From: Maribacter spongiicola
GTDB lineage: Bacteria > Bacteroidota > Bacteroidia > Flavobacteriales > Flavobacteriaceae
Length of the DNA stretch: 64,000 nucleotides
Assembly (NCBI RefSeq): GCF_004364165.1
Contig: NZ_SOAY01000011.1
Location: forward strand, 372,001-436,000
Direction of reading: 5' to 3'
Under the pieces are notes generated by a model. That model saw nothing but the letters and a program-made list of their open reading frames with translations, did not search any database and had not been told where the DNA came from. The position numbers and the translations under genes were made by a program. Within the stretch, counting starts at the first letter, position 1. Every line of letters begins with the position of its first letter. This document shows, in pieces, positions 17,825 to 27,209 of this stretch.

Positions 17825-19781
17825 ATTTTTTGCTTTACTACTTTTTATTGTTGTGTTACCATTGGGTGTTTTTGCACAAACAGAAGATGAGCCCGTAGTA
17901 TGGGAACAACAAGTTAATAAAATATCTGAATCGGAATATGAGCTGGTAATGCATGCCAAAATATTAGATGGTTGGCACATGTATTCTCAATTTACATCTG
18001 AATTCGGTTCTTTACCGAGCGAGTTTACCTATAACGGTAATGGTACTATATACGAACTTATTGATGGTACAGAAGAGAGTGAGACTATAAAAGAATATAG
18101 TGAGATTTTTGAAGTTGAAGAAACTTATTTTAAAGAAGATGCAACCTTTACACAGCGTATTAAATTAGTAGATCCTGCAATAAATCAAATTGATGTTGAC
18201 TTGTTTTTTCAAGTATGTGAAGAAGTTTGTATCCCTATGGATAAGAAGTTCATCTTTACCTTAGATGGTTCTGCAGCTGAAGCAGTTGTAGCGACTATTG
18301 ATGATAGAAGTCTAGCGCTAGGGCAAAAGTTACGATTAAATTTAAAGAACAGAGAACTGCTGACTCAGGGTCAAGATAATATTGCCGAGACTACTAATAT
18401 TTGGGTAATTTTCGGATTAGGTTTTCTTGGAGGATTAATAGCGTTATTGACTCCCTGTGTGTTTCCAATGATTCCGTTAACGGTATCATTCTTCACTAAA
18501 CATTCTCAGAATAAATCGAAAGGGGTTGTAAATGCATTGCTTTATGGCTTCTTTATTATTTTAATCTATTTTTTATTGAGCTTACCGTTTCATTTGTTCG
18601 ATTCTGTAGATTCTCAAATTCTAAATTCCATCGCTACAAATGTATGGTTGAATTTATTATTCTTCGTGATATTCATATTCTTCGCTTTTTCGTTTTTCGG
18701 ATATTATGAACTGACCTTACCAAGCTCATGGGCAAATAAAATGGATGATGCATCGTCTAAGGTTGGTGGTGTGTTAGGCATCTTTTTTATGGCCGTTACA
18801 TTGGCTATTGTATCTTTCTCATGTACAGGTCCTATTTTAGGAGGATTACTTGGAGGAACTACTTTGGCAGAGGGAGAAGTTGCTACGAATCTTACAGCGG
18901 GTATGACAGGTTTTGGTGTTGCATTGGCACTACCTTTTGCATTGTTTGCTTTATTCCCAGCATGGTTAAATTCACTTCCTAAATCTGGTGGATGGATGAC
19001 TACTGTTAAAGTAGTGTTGGGTTTCTTAGAAATAGGTTTAGCGCTAAAATTCTTGTCGAACGCAGATTTAGTGGGTCACTGGGGTATTCTAAAAAGAGAA
19101 GTATTCTTAGGAATTTGGATTCTTCTAGGAATAGCTATGACATTTTACTTGTTCGGGTTATATAAGTTTCCACATGATGGTCCGGTGAAAAAGTTATCAC
19201 TTAGTAGAAAAGTAGCCGCCTTTATAAGCGCTGCCTTTACAATATATATGATATTGGGAGTGACTAATATCACAAATTTGAAACTGTTAAGCGGCTTTCA
19301 GCCACCAGAGTTTTATAGCATTTTTGAGCAAGAAAGCGATTGTCCTTTAGGTATTGATTGCTTTAAAGATTTTGATGAAGGTCTTGCGTATGCCAAAGAG
19401 GTCAACAAGCCTATTCTATTAGATTTTACGGGTTGGGCTTGTGTCAACTGTAGAAAGATGGAAGAGAATGTTTGGAGCGATGCTGAGGTATTCCCAATTA
19501 TAAAGGAGAATTACGTGCTTATTTCACTGTATACCGATGATAGAGAAGAACTGCCCGAAGCTGAACAATTTAATTTTCAGTATGATAGCGGTCGCGTTAA
19601 AGAAATTAACAACATTGCCCAAAAATGGGGAACCTTTCAAGATGTAAACTTTAGCTCTATCTCTCAGCCATTTTATGTGTTGCTTTCTCCTGATTTAAAA
19701 GTACTAAATACATCTATTCAAAATTCAGATGTACCAACCTATAAGAACTGGTTGTTAGACGGTTTGAAAAATAATAATTGA
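17817..19781 (+). CDS. dsbD: DsbD-type thiol:disulfide transmembrane reductase
   Basis: This is a 654-residue three-part protein. A signal peptide (about 1-20) precedes an N-terminal DsbD-alpha-like domain with the disulfide motif VCEEVCIPM. A central eight-helix region holds the paired cysteines in LLTPCVFPMIPLTVSFF and SFSCTGPILGG. The C-terminal thioredoxin domain has WACVNCRKMEENVW with Cys542 and Cys545. It carries electrons from cytoplasmic thioredoxin to periplasmic partners. All three cysteine pairs are present, so it should be functional. It overlaps tilS by 8 bp, although the functions are unrelated. Confidence 0.93.
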   Translation: MIRFFALLLFIVVLPLGVFAQTEDEPVVWEQQVNKISESEYELVMHAKILDGWHMYSQFTSEFGSLPSEFTYNGNGTIYELIDGTEESETIKEYSEIFEVEETYFKEDATFTQRIKLVDPAINQIDVDLFFQVCEEVCIPMDKKFIFTLDGSAAEAVVATIDDRSLALGQKLRLNLKNRELLTQGQDNIAETTNIWVIFGLGFLGGLIALLTPCVFPMIPLTVSFFTKHSQNKSKGVVNALLYGFFIILIYFLLSLPFHLFDSVDSQILNSIATNVWLNLLFFVIFIFFAFSFFGYYELTLPSSWANKMDDASSKVGGVLGIFFMAVTLAIVSFSCTGPILGGLLGGTTLAEGEVATNLTAGMTGFGVALALPFALFALFPAWLNSLPKSGGWMTTVKVVLGFLEIGLALKFLSNADLVGHWGILKREVFLGIWILLGIAMTFYLFGLYKFPHDGPVKKLSLSRKVAAFISAAFTIYMILGVTNITNLKLLSGFQPPEFYSIFEQESDCPLGIDCFKDFDEGLAYAKEVNKPILLDFTGWACVNCRKMEENVWSDAEVFPIIKENYVLISLYTDDREELPEAEQFNFQYDSGRVKEINNIAQKWGTFQDVNFSSISQPFYVLLSPDLKVLNTSIQNSDVPTYKNWLLDGLKNNN

Positions 19782-19889
19782 TGGGTGGGTTTTGTAGGAT
19801 GTTGACTACTTGTCAATAAAAAGCAGAGCTGCGAGGTGTTTAATGTAAAAAATAGTTTTAACTTGGGACCGATTCCCCCAAACTGAACT

Positions 19890-22280
19890 ATGAAAGCATT
19901 AAAAAAAATAGGAGCGTTCCTGTTGGTTATTGTTACCCTTCTGATTATTGTTATCGGAGTATTTGTATACACTTTAAAACCAGATTATTCTGGTAATAAA
20001 GAACTAGTAGACCTCAAAAAAGAGGTTGCCGTATATTACGATGAATACGGTATTCCACATATTTACGGTGAAAATGAAAAAGACGCCTTTAGAACTTTAG
20101 GCTATGTGCATGCGCAAGATCGTTTGTGGCAAATGGAGCTATTGCGAAGAATTGCAAGTGGTGGTTTATCTGAAGTTTTTGGTGCCGATTTAATTGGAAC
20201 AGATAAATTCTTTTTATCTCTTGGTATTGCAGATGCATCTAAAGTGTCCGCCACCAATGCCGATCAGAATGATGAAGGTGTAATTTTGGCCAAAGCTTAT
20301 TTAGACGGAATTAATCAATTTATAAAAGAAGGACCAACACCTGTTGAATTTTATCTGACAGGTATTGAAAAGAAAGAATTTGTTTTAGAGGATGTCTATA
20401 ATACTATTGGGTATATGGCTTTTAGTTTTGCAATGGCACACAAAACAGATCCTCTTTTAACGACCATAAATACCAAACTAGGCACTGAATATTTGAACGA
20501 TTTACATGTTGGCTCAAGTACAGAAACGGAGTGGATAAAGAATTACAATCCGTCGCAGTCAGATACTATTCAGAATAACCTAACTGCGGCTGTCAATAAA
20601 GCATTGGGTGCCTTAGATATTCCCTTATTCGAAGGCAGTAATAGTTGGGTAATCGCACCAGAAAAAACAAAGAATGGCAAGGTTATTTTAGCTAATGACC
20701 CTCATATTGGTTTTGCTCAGCCGTCTGTTTGGTATGAAGCTCATATAGAAACACCGACATATTCAAAATATGGCTATCATATTGCAGGTATACCATTTCC
20801 GCTTTTAGGTCATAATAGAAAAGTGGCCTACGGTATAACGATGTTCGAGAATGATGATGTTGATTTCTATTATGAGCAAAACAATCCTGAAAATGAGAAT
20901 CAATATTTATCTGAAAATGGATATGTAGATTATGAAATTATCACAAAGAGTTTCAAAGTAAAAGATGCGTCTGAAGTTGAGTTTTCGTATAAAAAATCGA
21001 ACCACGGACCAATTTTAAACGGAATTGCTGATCAGGTGCAAGGTGAAAGACCAATTGCCATATCGTGGTTGTATACTCAAATGGATAACAAAGTTATAGA
21101 TGCTTTATTTGGTTTGAGTCATTCTAATAACCTTACGGAGTTTAAGTCTGCTTTACCAAAAATTCATGCGCCAGGTTTAAATATTATGTACGGTGATGAT
21201 GAAGGTAATGTTGCATGGTTTGCCACTGCCCAGCTTTATAAAATTCCTGATTCAATAAATACAAAGTTGGTATTTGAAGTAGGTGAGGGACTTCCGGTAG
21301 AAAAAGAATTTATTGATTTTAATGAGAATCCGCAGGCAATAAATCCTCCGAATAATTATGTGTACTCAGCCAACAATCAACCAGATTCTATTGCAGGTAT
21401 GTTGTACCCAGGTTACTATTTACCTGAAAATAGAGGAAAACGAATAGTACAGTTGTTAGAACCTAAGAATGATTGGGATTTAGATGCTGCAAGTGAAATG
21501 ATTACTGATGTTATTTCAGCCGTAGATCCAGAAATAGTTACCAATTTATCTAAATATCTAGATGTTTCATTATTAAGTGAAAACGGATTAAAAGCTATAG
21601 ACAGTTTAAAAATGTGGACAGGTAATTATGAGCTATCATCTATAGAGGCTACGATTTATAACAGATGGGTGTATTACTTTTTAGAGAATACTTTTAAAGA
21701 TGAACTGGAAAAAGAGCTTTTTGATCAGCTATTAGAGACTCATTTTTCAAAAAGATTAATAGCACCAATGTCTAAGGATGAGGAGTCTGTTTGGTTAGAT
21801 AATGTAAATACTGCCGATGTTCAAGAAACTATGGCAGATATCGTAAATAGCTCTTTTATGGAAGCAGTAAAGTCTTTAGAAAAAGACTTTGGCAATAATA
21901 TGGATTATTGGCGATGGGAGAGAGTTCATAGTATTGAACATCCACATCCTATTGGTCAAATAGCAGCCTTGCGTTCTTTCTTTAATGTAGGTCCATTTCC
22001 GGTGAATGGTACTAGAGAAGTAATTAATAATCTAGGATTTTCTTATGATGCTACTGGTTTTTATAAAACAACCTCGGGTCCTTCAACTAGAAGACTTATT
22101 GATTTTTCTGATGTAGAAAATAGTATCAGTATTCTACCTACTGGGCAATCTGGTAATCCGTTTAGTAAACACTACAGAGATCAGGCAGAAATGTACATCA
22201 ATGGGGAGTTTCGTAAAATGATGATGAATGAGGTTGAGATTAAAGATACTGCTAAATCAATTCTTGTCTTTAGACCATAA
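19890..22280 (+). CDS. Penicillin acylase family Ntn-hydrolase
   Basis: This is a 796-residue secreted hydrolase. An N-terminal hydrophobic helix (residues 5-30) is a signal peptide or anchor. The alpha-chain region contains DEYGIPHIYGENEKDAFRTLGYVHAQDR, conserved in the family. Autocleavage is expected before Ser250 in EGSNSWVIAP, which becomes the catalytic N-terminal serine, followed by ANDPHIGF. Members cleave amide bonds of penicillins, acyl-homoserine lactones or other N-acyl compounds. Quorum-quenching or peptide-amide roles are possible, but the substrate cannot be read from sequence. A small hairpin (TTGGG...CCCAA, 19863-19881) lies just upstream of the start. Confidence 0.9.
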   Translation: MKALKKIGAFLLVIVTLLIIVIGVFVYTLKPDYSGNKELVDLKKEVAVYYDEYGIPHIYGENEKDAFRTLGYVHAQDRLWQMELLRRIASGGLSEVFGADLIGTDKFFLSLGIADASKVSATNADQNDEGVILAKAYLDGINQFIKEGPTPVEFYLTGIEKKEFVLEDVYNTIGYMAFSFAMAHKTDPLLTTINTKLGTEYLNDLHVGSSTETEWIKNYNPSQSDTIQNNLTAAVNKALGALDIPLFEGSNSWVIAPEKTKNGKVILANDPHIGFAQPSVWYEAHIETPTYSKYGYHIAGIPFPLLGHNRKVAYGITMFENDDVDFYYEQNNPENENQYLSENGYVDYEIITKSFKVKDASEVEFSYKKSNHGPILNGIADQVQGERPIAISWLYTQMDNKVIDALFGLSHSNNLTEFKSALPKIHAPGLNIMYGDDEGNVAWFATAQLYKIPDSINTKLVFEVGEGLPVEKEFIDFNENPQAINPPNNYVYSANNQPDSIAGMLYPGYYLPENRGKRIVQLLEPKNDWDLDAASEMITDVISAVDPEIVTNLSKYLDVSLLSENGLKAIDSLKMWTGNYELSSIEATIYNRWVYYFLENTFKDELEKELFDQLLETHFSKRLIAPMSKDEESVWLDNVNTADVQETMADIVNSSFMEAVKSLEKDFGNNMDYWRWERVHSIEHPHPIGQIAALRSFFNVGPFPVNGTREVINNLGFSYDATGFYKTTSGPSTRRLIDFSDVENSISILPTGQSGNPFSKHYRDQAEMYINGEFRKMMMNEVEIKDTAKSILVFRP

Positions 22281-22382
22281 AATAACTTATTCAGTATCAT
22301 TTATGTTAAATTTCTAAACTTAATTTATTAAAATCATTAAACGCTATAATATTCTTAATTCTTAATTTTAAAAACGTGATTT

Positions 22383-22431
22383 GGTTTAGGTATTTCTAAT
22401 TTATTGTTATTTTTAAAACAATAACCAAACC
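22383..22431 (+). other. Hairpin in the 5' leader of the 22433 gene
   Basis: TTATTGTT (22401-22408) and AACAATAA (22417-22424) pair perfectly around an 8-base loop. An outer GGTTT (22383-22387) can pair with AAACC (22427-22431). The structure ends one base before the ATG at 22433 and would cover the ribosome entry site. Confidence 0.4.
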
Positions 22432-22432
22432 T

Positions 22433-23164
22433 ATGAAAACCAACCAACTAATATTTTTGCTGGTTTTGGCTTTAATGACATCAATTAATGTGATTAGTCA
22501 AGATTTGCAAAAAGAACCGAAATTTTATAATTGGTTCGATAATAATGTTAATAGATATAATACTTCTCTTTACAACGGAATCGAATATATAGAGTTATTT
22601 AGAACCATAAACGAAAGACACAAGTTTTTTGAAAGTAGTGAATTTCAACCTGGATCAATTGTTTATGATAATCAATTTTATAATCAAGTTCCTTTAAAGT
22701 ATGACTTAAATACCGATGACATACTTTTTAATGTAGGGTACAATTATGATTACCCGACCTTAATTCTTCATAAATCTAAAATTGAAAGCTTTCAGATCAA
22801 TAAGAGTAATTTTATCCAGATTAATACAATTGGAGATAATGTTGAAATGAATGGTTTTTACCAAGTTTTATTAAAAAAACTGCCATTAAAACTGCTTAAA
22901 AAAACCAAGAAGAAAAATTTTAAGCGAATAAAGGGTAACACAGTGTATTATGAGTTTGATTATGATAATAGCTACTATGTAGAGTATCACGAAAAATTTT
23001 ATCCCATTGGCTCAAAAAACGATGTAATTAGAATGTTGCCTGAAAAGAAAGAATATATAAATGAATATTTTAATTCGGCATTAAAAAAGTCTAATGAAGA
23101 TAATTTTTGGATTAGTTTTTTTGAAAAATTAGCAGATACATTTAATACCCAAAACAAAGAATAA
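22433..23164 (+). CDS. Exported protein of unknown function, upstream of a TonB receptor
   Basis: This is a 243-residue protein with a clear signal peptide ending near VISQ at about residue 22. The mature part is rich in Tyr, Asn, Phe and Lys and looks mainly beta (for example TVYYEFDYDNSYYVEYHEKFYP). I recognise no domain. It ends 4 bp before the TonB-receptor gene and shares its direction. It is probably a periplasmic or surface accessory of the TonB/DUF4249 operon that follows. Confidence 0.75.
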   Translation: MKTNQLIFLLVLALMTSINVISQDLQKEPKFYNWFDNNVNRYNTSLYNGIEYIELFRTINERHKFFESSEFQPGSIVYDNQFYNQVPLKYDLNTDDILFNVGYNYDYPTLILHKSKIESFQINKSNFIQINTIGDNVEMNGFYQVLLKKLPLKLLKKTKKKNFKRIKGNTVYYEFDYDNSYYVEYHEKFYPIGSKNDVIRMLPEKKEYINEYFNSALKKSNEDNFWISFFEKLADTFNTQNKE

Positions 23165-23168
23165 AGAT

Positions 23169-25937
23169 ATGAGAAAGTATATAAAATTACTCATGCTTTT
23201 ATTAAGTGTCGGGGTTTTTGCACAAGAAAATGAGACAAAGTATAGTTTTCAAATAGAGAATAAGAATATTTTAAATGTTCTTAACGAAATTGAAAATAAA
23301 GCAGGTGTTACCTTCTATTTTGATGAAAAGTGGTTAGAAAATAAAAACTATTCTGGAAGTTTCACCAATGAAACTATCGAAAACATCTTAGATACGATTT
23401 TTAAAGAAACCAATTTAAATTTTTTTAAACTGAGTGACACTAAAATAATTCTAACCCAAAATAATATCATTTATAAAGAGTTACCCGAAGGTTTTTTTGG
23501 AAGAGAATTAGATACATTAAACGAGATTAAAAACTACACTAGAATAACAAGTAATCCGGTGTTTTCGAATATCGAAGCTTCTAATAAAAATTCAATTACT
23601 AGAACTGTTCGTATTGGTAAAGAAAATTTGACAAATGCAAAAAGTGCGTATTTTATTAAAGGGTATGCAAGAACGGCAGAACAAGGTCAACCAATTTCTA
23701 ATTTATCAATTATATTAAATGGAAGAAATTCTGGAGCTGTAACTGACGATAATGGTTATTATGAGTTAGAAGTTCCTGTAGGAACAAATATTATTAAAAC
23801 AAGTTCTCTAGGTATTGAGCCTACTACAACACGAGTAGTTGTATTTAACGATGGTGATTTAAATTTTAATTTAAACGAAAGTGTTGAATTTTTAGATGAA
23901 GTTGTAGTCGAAGCAAATGCAGCCAAAAATGTTGAAGAAGCATTGTCTGGTAGTACAGAGCTGAATGTTGAAGAAACTAAAAATATTCCTTTGGTGCTCG
24001 GAGAAAGAGATGTTCTTAAGGTAGCAACAACCTTGCCAGGTATTTCAACCGCAGGTGAAGGAGCTGCAGGTTTTAATGTTCGTGGTGGTAGTACAGATCA
24101 AAACCTTATTTTGTTAGATAATGCTGTAATGTACAACCCATCTCACTTTTTTGGAATCTTTCAAGCACTAAACCCATTTACTACCAAAGATCTTAAAGTG
24201 TTAAAAGGTGGTATACCTGCCCAATATGGTGGTCGTCTTTCTTCTGTTTTTGATATTACTTCTAAAGATGCTAATAATGAGAAATTTGCAGGTGAAGCAG
24301 CTGTGGGGCCGGTAACATCTAATGTAGCTTTAGAAATACCTGTAGTAAAAGGTAAATCTGGCTTATTGGTCGGTGGTAGAGGAACGTATTCTGGTTGGAT
24401 TTTAAGATCACTAAAAGACGAATCTTTAAGTAATAGTCAAGCTTCTTTTTATGATGCTATTGCTAAATATACGCATGTAATAAATGATAAGAATACCGTA
24501 AAAGCCATGGGGTATTATAGTGATGATGCTTTTAGTATAACATCAGATTCTGTTTATGGGTATAACAATAGACTTCTTTCTTTTCAATGGGATCATCAAT
24601 TTAATGAAAAGAATACAGGTAGTTTAATTGTTGCCAATAGTAACTACAAATTTAATATTGGCTACGAAGGCAATTCTGATAGTAATTTTGACTTGGGTTT
24701 TGTAGTTGATGAAACTGAGGCGAAATTTAAGTTTACATATCTACATAGTAAGGCACACAAGTTTGATTATGGTCTTTCTGCTAAATTATATAATGTACAA
24801 CCTGGTAATTTAGAACCTAACGGAAGTAACTCAATTGTAAACGCTAAAATAATACCAACTGAAAAAGCAATTGAGACTGCATTTTATCTATCAGATAATT
24901 GGGAAATTAATGATAAGCTACTTATTGACATAGGTCTACGTTATTCGATCTTTGCTACTTTAGGTGTTGCAGATGTACGTGTTTATGAAGAAAACATGCC
25001 TAAAAACGAGGAAACTTTAATAGAAACAGTTTCTTATAAAAATAATGAAATTGTTGACACCTACGGTGGACCAGAAGTTAGATTGTCTGCACGGTATTTT
25101 TTAGGACAAGATTTATCTGTAAAAGCTAGCTATAATACTACATACCAATATATACATAGGTTATCGAATACTACAACAATTAGCCCTATAGATACATGGA
25201 AGTTATCTGATAATAATTTAAAGCCACAAAAAGGAAGACAATTAGGTCTTGGGTTTTATAAGAATCTAGAAGGTAATCAATACGAGATAAGTTTAGAGGG
25301 GTATTATAAAGAGTCAGATAATTTTTTAGACTTTAAAGTTGGTTCTGAACTGCTATTGAATGAAACTATAGAAACAGAAACGCTACAAGGCGATGGTCAA
25401 GCATATGGTTTAGAATTTCTAATTCGAAAAAATTCAGGTAAACTTAATGGATGGTTGGGGTATACCTACTCGCGATCTTTCTTAAAATTAGATAGTGATT
25501 TTGCTGAAGAGCGTGTAAACAACGGCGAGTACTTTCCAACCAACTATGATAAGCCTCATGACTTTAGCGCAGTAATGAACTATAAACTAACAAAGAGATA
25601 TAGTTTTTCTGCAAATCTTTCTTACCAAACCGGTAGACCTGTTACATACCCAGTAGCACGCTATAATTTTAATAACTCAGAGTATGTAGTGTATAGTAAC
25701 CGTAATGAGTTTAGAATACCAGATTATTACAGATTAGACCTTGGCGTGAATATAGAAGGCAACCACAAGAAAAACAAATTAGCACATAGTTTTTGGAATA
25801 TTTCGGTGTATAATGTGCTTGGTAGAAACAACCCATATTCGGTATTTTTTGTAACAGAGAATGGCGAATTAAACGCATATCAAAGTTCTATATTTTCAAT
25901 TCCTGTACCTACAATTACTTATAATTTTAAATTCTAG
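23169..25937 (+). CDS. TonB-dependent receptor with STN and carboxypeptidase-regulatory-like domains
   Basis: This is a 922-residue outer-membrane receptor. A signal peptide (about 1-18) precedes an N-terminal STN (secretin/TonB short N-terminal) domain (about 25-90: NVLNEIENKAGVTFYFDEKWL). A CarboxypepD_reg-like beta-sandwich (about 163-245) includes GAVTDDNGYYELEVP. The Plug (about 250-380) has GFNVRGGSTDQNLILLDNA, and a beta-barrel ends in an aromatic residue (YNFKF). STN domains normally signal to FecR/sigma pairs, but none is adjacent. Two DUF4249 lipoproteins follow directly, a recurrent flavobacterial pairing. The imported substrate is unknown. Confidence 0.93.
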   Translation: MRKYIKLLMLLLSVGVFAQENETKYSFQIENKNILNVLNEIENKAGVTFYFDEKWLENKNYSGSFTNETIENILDTIFKETNLNFFKLSDTKIILTQNNIIYKELPEGFFGRELDTLNEIKNYTRITSNPVFSNIEASNKNSITRTVRIGKENLTNAKSAYFIKGYARTAEQGQPISNLSIILNGRNSGAVTDDNGYYELEVPVGTNIIKTSSLGIEPTTTRVVVFNDGDLNFNLNESVEFLDEVVVEANAAKNVEEALSGSTELNVEETKNIPLVLGERDVLKVATTLPGISTAGEGAAGFNVRGGSTDQNLILLDNAVMYNPSHFFGIFQALNPFTTKDLKVLKGGIPAQYGGRLSSVFDITSKDANNEKFAGEAAVGPVTSNVALEIPVVKGKSGLLVGGRGTYSGWILRSLKDESLSNSQASFYDAIAKYTHVINDKNTVKAMGYYSDDAFSITSDSVYGYNNRLLSFQWDHQFNEKNTGSLIVANSNYKFNIGYEGNSDSNFDLGFVVDETEAKFKFTYLHSKAHKFDYGLSAKLYNVQPGNLEPNGSNSIVNAKIIPTEKAIETAFYLSDNWEINDKLLIDIGLRYSIFATLGVADVRVYEENMPKNEETLIETVSYKNNEIVDTYGGPEVRLSARYFLGQDLSVKASYNTTYQYIHRLSNTTTISPIDTWKLSDNNLKPQKGRQLGLGFYKNLEGNQYEISLEGYYKESDNFLDFKVGSELLLNETIETETLQGDGQAYGLEFLIRKNSGKLNGWLGYTYSRSFLKLDSDFAEERVNNGEYFPTNYDKPHDFSAVMNYKLTKRYSFSANLSYQTGRPVTYPVARYNFNNSEYVVYSNRNEFRIPDYYRLDLGVNIEGNHKKNKLAHSFWNISVYNVLGRNNPYSVFFVTENGELNAYQSSIFSIPVPTITYNFKF

Positions 25938-25955
25938 AATTAAAATTCAAAATTG

Positions 25956-27167
25956 ATGAAAATTTTAAAATATATTCTTTTATTAATTAGTGTTTTAACT
26001 ATTGTAAACTGTATTGATCCTTTTGAAATAGAAGAAACAGAATTTAAAAGCGCAATGGTTATTGAAGGTACTATTACAGATGAAGATAAAATACAACAAA
26101 TTTTAGTATCTCAAACATTTGCTCTTGATACAGTGTTAATGACTGGTATAGGTTCTGCAAAAGTATCGGTAACTAGTAGTAATGGAGAGGTTTTTAATTT
26201 TGATGAGGTTTCAGCTGGTGTATATCAGTCTAATACATCTTTTGCGGCAGTTTCGGGTCTTTCTTACACTTTAAAAGTAGAAACTTCAGATGGAAAAAGT
26301 TTTACCTCTGAGGAAGCTGTGGCGCCTGCTAAAACTAATATTGATAATTTATATGCAGAAAGAAATTTTTTAAATGATGGCGAAAAAGAGGGTATGTTTA
26401 TAAATGTTGATAGTTATGACCCAACTGGTCAGTCTAAATATTATCGATATGAATATGAAGAAACCTATAAAATAATCGCTCCAAATTGGAGTGCTTCTGA
26501 AGCATATATAGTATCACCATTACCAAACCCAGAGGTAGACTCAAGAACAAAAGATATAGACGATAGAGTAGCCTATAATACTGTGACTTCAAATACAATT
26601 ATTCAAGAGAACACTACTGAGTTAGGAGAAGATAGGGTGAGTAAATTTCCGGTACGTTTTATTGATAAAGAAAATTTTATTTTGTCTCATCGGTACAGTA
26701 TTCTAGTTAAGCAATTTGTGCAAAGTAGAGCTGCATTTTCTTATTATGAAACACTTGAGTTGCTTTCAGGCACCGAAAGTTTATTTTCACAAAGGCAATC
26801 TGGATTTTTAGAAGGAAATATAAAGTCTGATTCAAATACAAATGAAGATGTAGTTGGTTTTTTTCAAGTAAGTTCTGTAGCAGAAAAGAGGTTGTTTTTT
26901 GATTATGTCGATTTCTTTCCAGGGGAGAATTTACCAGATTATCCAGTAGATTGTTTTTTAGTTTCTCCTCCTATAATTACAGAAGGTGGACAGTCACCTT
27001 TATTGGTGTCCATAGAATTAGGGCTTCTAAGCTATATTGAAGATTATGATCAAGTCACTAATCCATTAAATTTTAGTGAATACGGCCCTTTCTTAATGGT
27101 CGCTACGCCGTGTGGCGATGCAACGTTCTATGGAAGTATTCAAGTACCTGATTTTTGGGTAGAATAA
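25956..27167 (+). CDS. DUF4249-family outer-membrane lipoprotein (copy 1)
   Basis: This is a 403-residue lipoprotein. The start is the ATG at 25956, which gives MKILKYILLLISVLTIVNC, a lipoprotein signal with the lipidated Cys at residue 19 followed by IDPFEIEE. The mature part starts with a beta-sandwich typical of DUF4249 (VIEGTITDEDKIQQILVSQTF). It closely resembles the next gene along its whole length (shared TNIDNLYAERNF-like, YYRYEYEETYKIIAP and ESLFSQ segments), so the pair arose by tandem duplication. It lies 18 bp after the TonB receptor and probably forms its surface-exposed partner. Confidence 0.88.
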   Translation: MKILKYILLLISVLTIVNCIDPFEIEETEFKSAMVIEGTITDEDKIQQILVSQTFALDTVLMTGIGSAKVSVTSSNGEVFNFDEVSAGVYQSNTSFAAVSGLSYTLKVETSDGKSFTSEEAVAPAKTNIDNLYAERNFLNDGEKEGMFINVDSYDPTGQSKYYRYEYEETYKIIAPNWSASEAYIVSPLPNPEVDSRTKDIDDRVAYNTVTSNTIIQENTTELGEDRVSKFPVRFIDKENFILSHRYSILVKQFVQSRAAFSYYETLELLSGTESLFSQRQSGFLEGNIKSDSNTNEDVVGFFQVSSVAEKRLFFDYVDFFPGENLPDYPVDCFLVSPPIITEGGQSPLLVSIELGLLSYIEDYDQVTNPLNFSEYGPFLMVATPCGDATFYGSIQVPDFWVE

Positions 27168-27209
27168 GTAAGTGTTTTATTTAGTATAGGATTAATTAAA
27201 TTATATAAA

